A stretch of DNA of 64,000 nt from Diphasiastrum complanatum. Taxonomy: Eukaryota > Streptophyta > Lycopodiopsida > Lycopodiales > Lycopodiaceae. Positions 10,380-21,309 of the stretch are shown here, one piece after another (position 1 is the stretch's first letter; each line of letters begins with the position of its first letter). Location: contig CM055095.1 in the NCBI GenBank assembly GCA_029204225.1, positions 71,027,957-71,091,956 of the forward strand. Direction: 5' to 3'. The notes beneath the pieces were generated by a model that had not been told where the DNA came from, made no database searches, and worked only from the letters and a program-made list of their open reading frames with translations. The translations under genes and the position numbers were made by a program.

Positions 10380-10945
10380 TGTGAAGGATTTCAGATCAAT
10401 GATGATCCAATCCACTAAAAGATCTTGAATTACAAAAGAAGCTACTCTACCAATCTCACCAATGTAGAAAAATCAGCATCTCCACACAAAATGAGATGCA
10501 AACTCTAATAGAACTTGATCAAATATGAATCAAAAGATAAAGTATTGTTGTTGTCCGTACAAAACCAAGCTACTGTATTTTACACGTGTGGATCCAAAAA
10601 TAGCAAATATAGATCATTCTACACATAGAATTGCATGCAATCACAAGTATAGTGCACCAATAAATAGTAGAGCCCAAGAGAACCATTCGTAAGCATGAAA
10701 TGAGATAAAGAAGAGAGAAGATATGTCTCTCCACGAGTTACATCCTTTTATAACAGGTCCAAACCCTATTTGGCCACTTGGCTTTCCCACCAAAATGCAA
10801 ACCTACTATTTTTTAGTCTAGATTCAAAGTACCCAAAATTCAAATTTGAATCTACTCAAACTTGACTTCTAACTTTCCCCCACTTTCAAAAAGTGTTTAT
10901 TCAAATGAAACATAGACTAATGAACTTTGAAAAGTCAAACTCTAA
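10380..10945 (-). repeat. Copia-A 5' LTR, proximal 566 bp
   Basis: Aligned with 8399-8964 of the 3' LTR at high identity; the match ends after CTAA at 10945. The remaining 77 bp are at 11828-11904 on the opposite strand. Confidence 0.9.
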
Positions 10946-11904
10946 TACCGCCGCTTATCAAACAAAGCGGTAGGTATGATTTGCAACCCACGAGCAGTTG
11001 ATACACAACAAGATAGTTGAGAGACACATACAAATTTGATGAGCACTGATATTTTAGGATCTTTTCCCATATACGCTATGATCGTTGATGGACATTAACG
11101 ATTTTTACAAGCATGGATACGAGCACGTTATGGACATCATTGTGCATTTTACGAGCGCTAGTAGTTTTTTTGAATCCCTCTCGTACGATCTTTTAAGGGC
11201 ATAGAATTGCCCATTGAGAATCACATTACTTTAAAGACACGTACTTATACACTAAGGTCTATACACGTACTTAAACCGTATTGTAACTAACATTTAGCCA
11301 GTAAGGGTCATCTGAAAGCCGAATTAGATGTGGAAAGGGACATTAACGAGAGCCAGCCATTAGAGAAGTGGATCTGGGAGCATGGACTTAGAAAGTTAGC
11401 GGTTCATTGAACCAAAGTGCTAGCACCTCCTCCTTACAGTCATATTTTTGAGAGCCTAGAAAACTCTTATCGGCTTGGGAGCACGGGGTAACAGAGAAGG
11501 CCCTTAGGATTGGATGTGGTGGAATCTTTGTGACTCACGTACGGCCTAACCACCATAAGACGTGGTGCCCCTTGACCCTTTTTTGTCCAGAATTGACAGC
11601 CAAACTAGCAATTTTTCTAATAGACCCTCCAAATTTGTCTATATAAGTGCCGAATTTGAGTTCATTTCTCATCAATGCTAGCAAAGCTCATGCAAAAAAA
11701 TTCCGCGACCAAACTTCATAAAAACTTTCTTCTAGCCTTCTGATACACTATCCAACCATCTGATCTATGTACTTGCCTGCAAAATACATTAATAAGTTAG
11801 AAGGTGATCAAAGTCAATAGAGAGCTGTGTGAAAGATTCAATTAGTTTGATCAAATTTGCTACATTTCCATATTTGGCAAATTGAGGCAAACTTTGTTTT
11901 AGAC
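10946..11904. other. 959-bp inverted segment with breakpoint inside an LTR
   Basis: The right end (11828-11904) is the distal Copia-A LTR in reverse orientation, starting TGTGAAAG, and picks up at the base where the 5' LTR breaks off. Before it lies AGCTG, the inverted target duplication, then sequence that fits the accessory-ORF copy interrupted by Copia-A. Returning the segment to its original orientation restores LTR length, target duplication and coiled-coil frame at once. GCGGCGGT-like words sit near both breakpoints (10946-10955; about 11933-11941). Confidence 0.88.
11600..11827 (+). pseudogene. Accessory-ORF upstream region and start of coiled coil (third copy)
   Basis: It aligns with 21713-21900 and the reverse complement of 29760-29945. 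All three share TTTGTCCAGAA/TTTGTTCAGAA, CAAACTAG, AATRGACCC, a TATA-like box (TATATAAG at 11640-11647 here), a GAATT.GA..TCATT stretch and GCAAAA. The N-terminal coding part present in the other copies is missing here; the sequence jumps to the coiled-coil start near 11800. It lies inside the inverted segment, so it was on the minus strand before the inversion. Confidence 0.65.
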
Positions 11905-12620
11905 GACTGTCGGGCCTAGGTATTTCGCTAGGCATTTCCGACGGCGGTTGTGACTAGTGCAACACTTAACCAAGGTGGCGTATTTCGGCCACGTTTGGTG
12001 GACGGCCCACTCTTGTGTTTCAAAGAGGTTGAGCTTTATGACTTGAATGCAAATAACAAGATGTGATAAAAAAAAACTCATGATGCAGTGTGGTTCCAAT
12101 TTAGGCAAAGCTTAAAGGACGGTGCGTTACCACATATGCGTCGTATGATACAAGGAAAAACAATACGATCATTCCATCATGTCCTAAAACACATGTTCCA
12201 CTACGTCACGACGTATAAACTTTAGAATTACACATGCTACAACATGAAACGACTCACTTCTAACTATAAGGACTAGCAAGGTGAATACTCATTTCACATC
12301 TAGTTCCTATTTGCAGCGATAATATAAAACTTAAAGATATACCTCGTGTGTGAAAGAGAAACCGGTGGTGCCGCAGAAGCCCCCAAGTCATGAATTAGGT
12401 GCTTTTTCCTTCATTGTTTGGAATATCTTTTCCAGGCCAAATGGTGAAAATAGGCCCCAAGCCCCCGAGTTACTGCGGATAGGAATCCATCGAAAATCTC
12501 CTGATCATTTGGGCTTAAAGTAGTTGTCCACAGAAAGATGAAGGTGTACATAGAAACCTCCAACAGCGACTGGGTTTCTCCTAAAAGAGAGGTCTGCTCA
12601 TTGCTTCTAGACAGGTATCA
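11905..12620. other. Spacer, no gene seen
   Basis: No convincing frame. The start (11905-11945) is GC-rich with TTTCCGACGGCGG, a word type common at ends of plant DNA transposons, but no inverted partner or transposase was found. Confidence 0.3.
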
Positions 12621-12699
12621 GAACGTCACTGTAGGCGGCAGCAGGTTGTAATAATACAATCGTCATTTGCAGCACTACCACCGCCAGCCCAGCGGGAAC

Positions 12700-13350
12700 A
12701 GGGAATCCGGTGTGCAGTAAGAATTGCACTGAGAAATGGCACTGGGAATGCGCAGATAGACGCTTTTAGAAGTGCGGCTGTCTGCTGGCCACAAAAAGTG
12801 TGAGTATCTGCAAAAGTAATCTGTCTCTGAAAGTGCGATCCATTAGCAATAAATGTTGCCTTCATAAATGCGATTTAGCAGTGAGCTTTTGCCTCTGAAA
12901 GTGTGATTCACAGCAAAGTCATTGCCCTCTGAAGATGCGATCTATTGGCAATGGAGGTTGCTTCATAGATACAACCGTTTCCAGCATAGAGAGGTGACTG
13001 ATTGAGATGCTAGAAATGCATTGTAAATTGCTTCAAAAAGATGATTATCTGGTCAGGTATACTGCCTCATAAATGCTATTGTTTGTCGACTGGAAGTGCT
13101 ATTGAATTTTGTAGAAGACATGGATTGTTTTCAATAGATATCAGCAACTTAATGCTCAACAAACTAGCACTCGACTTCTACCACGAAAAAATAGCGTTTG
13201 TTGCCATGGGAATTCGTTGTAGGATCCTCAAAAGTGCGAGTGACTGGCCACGAAAATGTACTGTGGGTTAGCAACATACCCTGTTGGCCATAGCAGAAAT
13301 GCTCTTGATTGGCTGGGAGAGTGCGCTCAGTTCAGGTAGACGCAGCCGAT
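12700..13350. repeat. Degenerate tandem repeat, 33-36 bp unit
   Basis: Units of the form TTGCCTCTGAAAGTGCGAT plus about 15 more variable bases (often ending in TTRGCAAT) repeat with many changes. Clear units start near 12823, 12857, 12890, 12924 and 12958, with looser ones on either side (for example TGCCTCATAAATGC near 13065 and TGCCTCAGAAATGCC near 13358). Short open frames on both strands follow the repeat and are not counted as genes. Confidence 0.6.
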
Positions 13351-14266
13351 GGGTATTGCCTCAGAAATGCCATCTACACACATGGCTCATGCTTCCCACT
13401 CCTCTTAATAGTAATGAAAAATATGCCTCCAACATGAAGGGCATCCATGAATCTCTAGCTCTAAATGAAGGAGTTGTTATACCATAATGCATGGAGTTCT
13501 CTTATGAACTTACTTTTCGAGACCCTCTCAACAATAGAATGGCTCTCAGCACTTAGGATTATCTCTTAATCCTGAAGTTGATGGATTGACATAAAAACAC
13601 AAGAAATATGCAAAACATCTCAATTCATACTCCAAAACTATTCCTAACATAAGATGAAAGAGTATGGCACTCATAAGCAAGGGACCTCATCCTATGATGA
13701 AGAAATAGTAGACATCTATAAGCATCAAAGAGTATGAGATCTTCATCACAACCTCACTCACAAGAAGTAATCTTTCAACAATACCATACATCTATACTAA
13801 AACAACCTCTCTCAACCAAGTAGGCTCTCAAAAATGCAAACAACCAAATCCACTAATATCAACTCCCTCCTCAAAGACAACCAGCATCCAAAACTACTCA
13901 TACTCAAAATTGTCAACTCCTACAAAATTATCAACTCATCTCACTATATTGCAACACTCAACATCAAACCACATTGGCCTCTCAACTCTCATCATACACA
14001 AAAACCATAATTGCATGCTAGCATTCATAACATCATAAGGAAACTAACCACAAAACCGCCAACACAAGACAAACAATCACTTGAACACCCAACTCTCAAA
14101 CTTTCCATTATCCAACCATCAACTATTACATCAAACCTATCATATCAAACTCATTATCTTCCAACTATCAAACCCAACTATATCTTAACACAAAGAGTAA
14201 TCTCAAGTGTCCCCCTTCAATATGAGGCTTTGCCAATTTTCATGCCCTTTAAGCCTTCTTTTCCAT
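13351..14266. other. G-depleted spacer
   Basis: From about 13570 the plus strand is very poor in G: by hand count 24 G in the 480 bases 13741-14220. No gene is recognised. An open frame (14011-14307) exists only because stop codons are rare in such composition, and it runs into the Copia-B LTR. Confidence 0.6.
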
Positions 14267-15352
14267 TGTTGGATTTATTACTTCTACTCTCCGTAAATCC
14301 CATTTAAATCTGCCTCCATTCATGCTGCATATTTACTAACGTTGTCCCGCAGCTTGCATATTTACACACAAATTCGCACAAACGAATAAAAGGCGAAAGA
14401 ATCGCGACACTGTGTTTTTACACAAGTTTTGGTGACATGCAAAAAGGGGACACTATCCTACAGAATGCCAAAGGTGCCCTAAAAGCAAAGGCACCCTGTA
14501 AATCTAATCCTAAGGCTATTCGTAAGAGTGACGCACTTTTTGCATCGTCATCACCAACGGTCACTTCAGCACTGACTGACGTCGCACCCTTTTCATGCTC
14601 ACCCCATGCAGCTGCGCTAATAGACTGGACAACGACTGTAGCCACCCACGATCTCTTACAGACAGCACATCCACTATACTTTCCACATCTACACACCTGT
14701 AATATAATGTATATATACTGGATACCATTTGCGTATTCAGCTTAACGAGGTTAATGAGTTATGAGTGAATGAGACGAAGTAGATGCCTTGCGCATTGATT
14801 CTTGATTGTTAGCAATAAGGTTTTATTCCTTTACAGATTGTATAAGCTTCGTAGGGCACGTGGTTTCGTCCGCTATTGTATTGTGCTCTACCGCATTATT
14901 GACATGTATACATGATATACTTAATCTGATACAGTTCTTTGTTCTGCGTTCAGATCTATGTTACTATTGCTATGCTTATTATTCATTCTGTTTGATCTTT
15001 CTAGTTGTTCTTTCTGGGAATAGACGATTAACATTTAGTCTTGTCTTTCGCAAATCATTCGTGACTAATTATCAGTCGAGCACAGTCTAGCTCTTCGCGA
15101 ATCATTTGCGACATATAAGTTGTTTGGTTATTCACGACAAATTATTTATCTAGCGCTTTATCTATTAATGTTTGGCTACGTAATCTAGAATGACCGTGAT
15201 TTCTATCACTAAAATTCTGTCATTCTGATAGGCGTAGTCATGCTTACGGAGAGAGTCGTATAACTCATTCCGCTGCGCACAAAAATATTATGTTCGAGTT
15301 CGTTTCTCGTTCGTGTTCGTCATAAATTCATCTCCCCTCTCTCTCTCCAACA
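14267..15352 (+). repeat. Copia-B 5' LTR (1086 bp)
   Basis: It starts TGTTGGATTTATTA and ends CTCTCCAACA directly before the PBS. TATATATA at 14710-14717 is the best promoter core. The downstream part (about 15160-15260) resembles a copia LTR piece at 61948-62090. Confidence 0.92.
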
Positions 15353-15364
15353 TGGTATCAGAGC
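15353..15364 (+). promoter_or_regulatory. Copia-B primer binding site (initiator tRNA-Met)
   Basis: Exact TGGTATCAGAGC immediately after the LTR CA. Confidence 0.95.
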
Positions 15365-15509
15365 CCATTCTCATAGCTTGATTACCTTCCATAGCACAAG
15401 ACTCTACTAGCCGATAGAGTAATTGTTTTCTTGTTCTGTATTTTTAGTATCAGATTTTCATACTTAAGTCACTGATAGTGTCTCCTATCACTTAGACTAA
15501 TTCTTCCAC

Positions 15510-16400
15510 ATGGATTCCCAAGGGAAGGCCAGTCCAATCGTGGACAAGCTTGATGGAGCCAACTACCATCTGTGGAAATTTAAGATGAAAACTGTACTAA
15601 TGGCAAAAGAATTGTACGACATTGTTACAGATGCATAAGAGAAATCCAAAGCGGACGATGCAGCAATCGCCAGATGGAAGCTGAAGGATGGAAAAGCTTT
15701 CGCTTGATCATCCTCAACATCACAAATACCCAGATCGGCCATGTATTCGAGGCTCAGACATCGAAAGAAGTCTGGGACATCTTGAGCACACTATATGAAG
15801 TGCAAGATATAGTTTCCAAGCTACATCTCAGGAAGAAATTCTACTCCCTCAAGATGACGAATGGTGATTCTCTGTAGAATCACAATCAATTCAAGAACCT
15901 GCTAAGACAAAAGGCCGTTGTCGGATTTGTCATAGACGATCAAGACGCAGTGATGCAACTGCTTACAAGCTTGCCAAGTTCTTATGACAGTTGGGCGATG
16001 ATCATCACGACTCACCTAGAATTGACTCTTTCGAGAGTCATTACTATGTTGTTGCAGGAAGACATGCGAAAGAACGAAGCCTCGAGTTTCTTAGCTGATT
16101 CTCACGCCTTGTACACCAACAAGAGCACGACAAAGCAGAAGAAGAAGAAGAAAGGCCCAAAGCAATCAAAGCCAGACCAGAAACCATCTCAGCACAAGGA
16201 ACAGTCAAATCAGCAAACAAAGAAGAAGCTGTTCTGTAGATACTGCAAACGAAACAACCACGAAATACAAGACTGCCGCATACTTCAAGCGAAGAACAAC
16301 AACAAAGGGCAGTCGAATCAAGTGGCAAATGCAGCTGCAGAAGCTTCACAGCCTATTCAAGAAGCGAATCATGATGTCTTCATGACCAACCATCAAGGAG
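15510..16400 (+). pseudogene. Copia-B gag
   Basis: It begins at ATG 15510 (MDSQGKASPIVDKLDGANYH), has the copia gag core (KEVWDILSTLYEVQD, TSLPSSYDSWAMII) and a Lys-rich linker, and ends in a CCHC zinc knuckle, CRYCKRNNHEIQDC, at about 16235-16276. There are stops near 15637 (TAA) and 15876 (TAG) and a frame change near 15700. In the related Copia-G the corresponding stretch reads through at the second site. Confidence 0.9.
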
Positions 16401-16755
16401 CATCTGGCGACAGTTCTTGGTTCCTGGATTCCGGAGCCACTCAGCACATGACTAGTCTCATTGGCTATTTTGAGTCCTATACGCCTTACAGTACCCAAAA
16501 ATTCGTTCACCTTGGCGACAATAGCACACAAGCTATTAAAGGTGAAGGCACTGTAAGATTATGCTTTGCAAATGATCAGTCTAAGCTACTTTCTAAAGTC
16601 CTGTATGTACCAAAGTTATCTACGAATCTGCTCTCTGTAAGCAGAATCACAGATCTAAGACACAGAGTAGAACTCGAATGTGATCAGTGTAAAGTAGTTG
16701 ATAGGACAGGCAAGATCCAGCACTCGGAAAGAGGCATGGATACTTGTATAGATTA
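16401..16755 (+). pseudogene. Copia-B protease and start of integrase
   Basis: SSWFLDSGATQHMT holds the aspartic-protease DSGA motif at about 16420-16437, followed by KVLYVPKLSTNLLSVSRI, the conserved segment after the protease. The frame is lost near 16720, where a deletion removes part of KIL..KRHGYLYRL seen in Copia-C and -G, and ends at 16756. Confidence 0.9.
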
Positions 16756-16789
16756 AGTCATTGATTTTCTGCCTCTAGTCAGGCTCTCA

Positions 16790-17435
16790 GTACTTCAATT
16801 CATTCAAATAAAGATTTGCTTTGGCATTATAGGCTTGGTCATTTAAATCATGCTGTTGTACAAATGTCTAGACAATCTATTGTTCTTGATCTCGACTATC
16901 CTTGCGAAAAAGTCGAGTTACCTGTCTGTTAAGACTGTCTCGTTGGTAAACAGACTAGGAAACCATTTAAGTCAAGCCATCAACCTGTTAATAGAGGATT
17001 GCTAGATGTTATACATTCAGATATTTGTGGCTCGATGAAAAATCCTTTGTTGAAGGATGCCAAGTATTTTATAACCTTTATTGACGAATTCTCCAGAAGG
17101 ACGATGGTGTATTTCATAAAGAAGAAATCAGAAGACTTCAATTGCTTCAGAATCTTCAAGGAGCGTGCAGAAAAGGAGACTGAAAGGACGATCAAGGCCC
17201 TAAGGTCACACAATGGTGGAGAATACATCTCTGTCGAGTTTAAGGAGTACTGCCAAAGCCAAGTCATTGAGCAGTAATTCATCACTCCTTACAGTCCTCA
17301 GTCTAATGGCTTAGTTGAGAGTAAGAACCGTACTCTGGTCGAATCTGCTAAGTATATGCTATTGCATGCATCGTTGCCCAAGAGATTCTGGGCTGATGTT
17401 GTCTCCACTGCAGCTTACGTCTAGAACAGATGTTC
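16790..17435 (+). pseudogene. Copia-B integrase
   Basis: The zinc-binding segment (LWHYRLGHLNHA) is followed by CxxC (broken by CAA to TAA near 16930) and a DDE core with DVIHSDICG, ITFIDEFSRR and RSHNGGEYIS, then YSPQSNGLVES. The Asp-Asp-Glu residues are visible (HSD; SHNGGE with His for Asp; Glu of LVES). TAA near 17274 and TAG near 17421 both replace Gln codons. The last 50 or so codons of the core are deleted before KKLDFEG-type sequence at 17470. Confidence 0.88.
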
Positions 17436-18620
17436 GACCAAGGCCCTATCAGACAAGACACCCCATGAGGTTGGACTTCGAAGGTCTCAAGACCATCATG
17501 ATTGGATATACTTCGTCTGATAACACTTACAAGCTGTACGATCCTGATACCCAGCACATCTTGTATAGCCGAGATACAATCTTTATCGAGGATCAGTTCG
17601 TTGACCTCAAATGCAAGGATATTGCTCAAGAAGAACCTTCATCACCTCCCATTGACACGACAGTCCGAGCTTCTAGCTTAGGCGTGTCTATTGTCGACCC
17701 ACTTCGAGACAACGAATTAGACAAATATGTTATTGCTACCCAACAACAAGTCCCAGGAGCGGTTCATCAGTCAAATCCTCCCAAAAGATCAAGCCGAGTG
17801 CGCACATAGCCCACAAGGTATACTCTTGAGTCTGCCTGTCTCTTAATGTAGGAACCGACGACAGTGGAAGAGGCACTTAGCCAACCAGACTTTGATCTCT
17901 GGAGAGAAGCCATGGACAAAGAGTATTCAAATATAATGCCAACGGAGCAATTGATTGAAGGAAGGCTAGATTGGTAGCACGAGGATTCCCCAGATCCTGA
18001 ATGTCGACTACAGTGAGACTTTTAGTCCAGTCATCAAACATTCGTCGATCTGAATGCTCTTGTCTTATGTTGCAGCTGCCGACCTCGAAGTACATCAACT
18101 TGATGTACAAATAGCCTATCTAAATGGAGTTATACAAGAAGATATCTACATGATCCAGCCTGAAGAATACGTTCTAGAAGGCATGAGAAATCATGTCTAT
18201 AAACTCCACAAAGCACTGTACGGCTTGAAACAATCTACCAGAGCTTGATTTCAGAGGATCAATACATTTTTCATTGAACAAGGATTTAAACCAAGCACTG
18301 CTGATTGCAACGTTTATTTGAAGTCAGTGTAGCAATCCTTCATGATCATCACCTTGTACGTGGATGATATGTTGCTCTTCAGTAACAATACCAATATGGT
18401 CAAGGATTTGAAATAGATGCTGTTCTCAGAATTCGACATGATTGATCTGGGCAAAGCTCACTTCTGTCTGGGAATTCAAATCCACAAAGACAGAGCAAAT
18501 CGACTGATCTAAATCACTCAACAAAGGTATCTTCATAATGTTCTTAACAGATACAATTTGATGAATTGTAAATTAGCTCACTCACCACTGGATCCAGGCC
18601 TGCATTTGTCGAAGGACCAA
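17436..18620 (+). pseudogene. Copia-B reverse transcriptase
   Basis: The linker with IMIGYTSSDNTYKLYDP and a Ser/Pro-rich hinge leads to LWREAMDKEY, then a deletion of about 30 codons near 17940. RT resumes with DLEVHQLDVQIAYLNG and HKALYGLKQS, followed by the catalytic ITLYVDDM (YVDD at 18357-18368) and FDMIDLGKAHFCLGIQIH. In-frame stops lie near 18247, 18331, 18414 and 18511. Confidence 0.88.
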
Positions 18621-19318
18621 TGTCCCCAGACCAAGCAGGAAGAGGAGCAGATGAGAGAGTATCAGTATCGATCGATACTCGGATCTCTCATGTACGCGAT
18701 GGTCTGTACAAGACCAGATATCTCTTTTGTTGTTAGCTCACTCAGCCAATACATGGCTAATCCTGGAATTACCCATTGGAAGGCTCTTATTCGAGTCACG
18801 AAATATATTCGAGCTACCATGGACCAGTGCATCTGCTATGGAGATGTCAGCAACGATAATCTTCATCAGCTCAATGGTTATTCTGCATGTCTGGATTTAC
18901 ATTCTTCTTCAACGGTGGTCCTATTTCGTGAAACAGTCGTAAGCAAACCTCTATCACACTTTCGTCTACTGAAGCAGAATACATTGCTGCCTCTCAATCT
19001 ATTAAGGAAGTGTTTTGGTTGAGAAATTTGCTGTCAGACATCAATCTGTATCAGTACAGCCCTACAATTTTATTTTGTGATAACCAAAGTGCTATTGCGT
19101 TATCGGCCAACCCTAGATTTCATTCTAGGAGTAAGCACATTGAGATCAGATATCACTACATTAGGGGTAAGGTTCTCGACAGAGAGATAAGCTTAACGTA
19201 CTACAGAACGCAGGACATGGTTGCAGACATTTTCACGAAAGCACTCAGTGTTAATGCACACAACAAATTTTGTGCATTGCTCAGTCTGAAGATCAAGACA
19301 TTCATGGATCCAGATTAA
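18621..19318 (+). pseudogene. Copia-B RNase H
   Basis: RSILGSLMYAMVCTRPDISF and SLSQYMANPGITHWKA precede an internal deletion that removes the DASWAGDADTRKSTSG segment (kept in Copia-D) at about 18884. The frame then resumes with SSTEAEYIAASQ, FCDNQSAIALSANPRFHSR, KHIEIRYHYIRGKV and MVADIFTKAL, ending at TAA 19316-19318. Loss of the first catalytic Asp makes the domain inactive. Confidence 0.9.
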
Positions 19319-19325
19319 GGGGGAG
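19314..19325 (+). promoter_or_regulatory. Copia-B polypurine tract
   Basis: ATTAAGGGGGAG directly before the 3' LTR TGTTGG. Confidence 0.9.
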
Positions 19326-19412
19326 TGTTGGATTTATTACTTCTACTCTCCTTAAATCCCATTTTAATCTGTCCCCATTCATGCTGCATAGTTACTAACG
19401 TTGTCGCACAGC
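19326..19412 (+). repeat. Copia-B 3' LTR, first 87 bp
   Basis: It matches 14267-14353 with few changes (CTCCTTAAATCCCATTTTAA versus CTCCGTAAATCCCATTTAAA) and stops at the junction with gypsy sequence. Confidence 0.9.
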
Positions 19413-19414
19413 CT

Positions 19415-19615
19415 GATTTCATTACTGGATCGAACTTTGGATACATCGATCACTTTTCCATTGAACGTGCTGAACGTAGCTTGGATATCAACAGAACCCA
19501 TACCAGATCCGATTGAAGATGAACTCATTCATGTGAGTCACGCTTTGACTTATGATTAATTATATTGAAGGAAGACAAGATTACAGAACCAACATTAGAG
19601 GAGTTTTAAATCCAA
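19415..19615 (+). pseudogene. Gypsy-1 fragment from the protease-RT spacer
   Basis: The frame starting near 19423 reads LDRTLDTSITFPLNVLNVAW and ISTEPIPDPIEDELI, matching the same spacer in Gypsy-2 (LDRTLDTPITFSLNILNVAW). After an internal deletion, LKEDKIT corresponds to LKEDRIT. It is a small piece of the polyprotein between protease and RT. Confidence 0.85.
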
Positions 19616-20085
19616 AAAAGACCCTTTGTAAAGATACTTTTTATACTTTTTCTCAAATTTTGCTTACACATGACCAATCAAAACACTCAAATTTGAAATC
19701 TACGTAACGTAGCTCATTAGAATTGAGAAAAAAAAAAGTTTTCTTAATAATGCTATAATTCGACGCTGGGGCCAGCCCGCAAGCATGACATGTTATTCAT
19801 AGTATAATATGCAATTACCATTTAAAATAGTATAACTTTTTAACCGTAGCTCCAATTGAGACAAAAAAATTATAGCATTGGAAAGCGATCAACAAGAGTT
19901 TTTCAATGATACCCTACATGACCTACTTCTAAGCTACCATTCAAAAGTTATGGTCAGTCAAATTTTCAAACCAAAAAAAAAAATCCACATATCTCTCTTG
20001 TGTGCAGATAGCCCTATCAAGAGAGGGTACTGTAACCGCGCACACACTGAGAGGGTACTCTATCCGCGCACAAGAGTATCATTGT
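19616..20085. repeat. Non-coding insert with a dispersed repeat and a 28-bp tandem duplication
   Basis: 19630-19725 is the inverted partner of 7848-7965. At about 20021-20076, GAGAGGGTACTGTAACCGCG and GAGAGGGTACTCTATCCGCG start two adjacent 28-bp units. This stretch replaces the RT and RNase H expected between the neighbouring gypsy pieces. Confidence 0.6.
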
Positions 20086-21063
20086 TCACAAGTTTTTGCA
20101 ATAAGGGTGTTGGTGGCCTACACTTCATAAAGACACCGAAAATTATATTCAGTCATTTGATGTTTGCCAATGGGCACGACGTCCTATGCGACAGAATTAT
20201 GAACCATTACATCCGATTTTATCGCAAGCACCATTCAAGAAATGGGGCCTAGATTATGTTGGTCCTATTCATCTTGTGGCAAGAGGATCTCAAGCTAGAT
20301 ATATTATCGTAGCAACCGATTATATGACCAAGTGGGTTAAAGCCAAAGCTGTTAAAGTTGCTGATGTGAAATCTACGGCTAAATTCCTCTATGAACACAT
20401 CGTCATTAGATTTGGATGTTCTATTGAGATCGTTAGTGACCGTGGTACACACTTTGTTAATCAAACGATAAAGTGTTTGTTGGAAGACTTTTTCGTTATA
20501 CACCGGTTTAGTACTCCGTATTATCCCAGGGGTAATGGCCAAGCTGAATCTTCTAATAAGATATTCTACACTATTATAGCAAAAACGGTTGAAGCGAGTC
20601 GTTCTGACTGGGAACATAATTTGCATGCAACATTATGGGCATTCCTAACCGCTTACAAGAGTAGCACGAATCAAACACCTTTTCAACTGGTTTATGGTCA
20701 AGATGATGTCATGCCGATAGAATTTTTAGTACAGAGCGATTAGATGATGACAAATTCCTACAACTGCATCATGAAGCTTTGCACAAATTACGTGAAACTA
20801 GATTGATGGCAAATCATGCATTAGCATTAGAGAAAGTCCACCATAAGACATGGCACGATCATCAATTACACAAAAAAGATCTGAAAGAAGAAGATCTAGA
20901 ACTGATGTATAAAACCAAGCTGATCAAAGAAAAATTGAAGTTAACCGGTGAAAGACCGTATAAGGTCAAAAAAATACTGAACTATGGAGCAGTTGTTTTG
21001 GAACATTTGGATGGAAAACTTTTTGATACTTCAGTGAATGGAAGCCGATTACCTAAGTTTTAA
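20086..21063 (+). pseudogene. Gypsy-1 integrase
   Basis: The core domain is well preserved: WGLDYVGPIH (first Asp), IIVATDYMTKWVKAKAV, IVSDRGTHFVN (second Asp), then YYPRGNGQAES with Glu exactly 35 residues after the second Asp. TPFQLVYGQDDVMPIEF follows; after a TAG near 20741 and a shift, the C-terminal part reads LRETRLMANHAL to INGSRLP-type sequence (VNGSRLPKF) and a stop at 21061-21063. The zinc finger before the core is degraded. It is about 80-90% alike by eye to the Gypsy-2 integrase. Confidence 0.9.
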
Positions 21064-21309
21064 CAACCCGTTTCACCAGTTTAGTTAGCATGATCCGAGA
21101 CTATGCTTTTATTTTGATTGTTTTTCAATTTCTTGTTTTCACTACTTGATTAATGTTTTCTTTTGAAAAAGACAAAATGTATGGAAAGACTGATGAGGAA
21201 AACTCAAAAATGTCATCAGATCAGAAAAAATTGAAGGAAAGTATTCTCAGGAATCAGATCTTTATAAAAAATGACTTGGAAAACTACTTTTTGGGTCATT
21301 TTTTGCACA

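Larger units (their letters stand above)
8399..11904 (-). mobile_element. Copia-A: internally deleted Ty1/copia element, 5' LTR split by an inversion
   Basis: A minus-strand element. The 3' LTR is 8399-9041 (643 bp). The internal region is only 1.3 kb and keeps the end of pol. A PBS-like TGATATTAGAGC lies at 10379-10368, and the 5' LTR starts at 10380. The 5' LTR stops abruptly at 10945; its missing 77 bp are found in reverse orientation at 11828-11904. 566 + 77 = 643 bp, the length of the other LTR. The 5-bp target duplication CAGCT lies at 8394-8398 and, inverted, at 11823-11827. Both LTRs carry TATAAAAG on the minus strand. Gag, protease, integrase and most of RT are deleted. Confidence 0.9.
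14267..19412 (+). mobile_element. Copia-B: near full-length, inactivated Ty1/copia element
   Basis: The 5' LTR is 14267-15352 (TGTTG...CAACA). A perfect initiator tRNA-Met PBS lies at 15353-15364, followed by gag, protease, integrase, RT and RNase H in copia order, a polypurine tract AAGGGGGAG to 19325, and the first 87 bp of the 3' LTR. The 3' LTR breaks off at about 19412 into gypsy sequence. The coding part has at least nine stops and several deletions, so it cannot be expressed as a polyprotein. It belongs to the same broad family as Copia-C, -D and -G, judged from the protease-integrase segment. Confidence 0.93.

Noticed and set aside
14011..14307. 98-codon frame on the plus strand
   Set aside because: Open because the tract is almost free of G, and it crosses the start of the Copia-B LTR.
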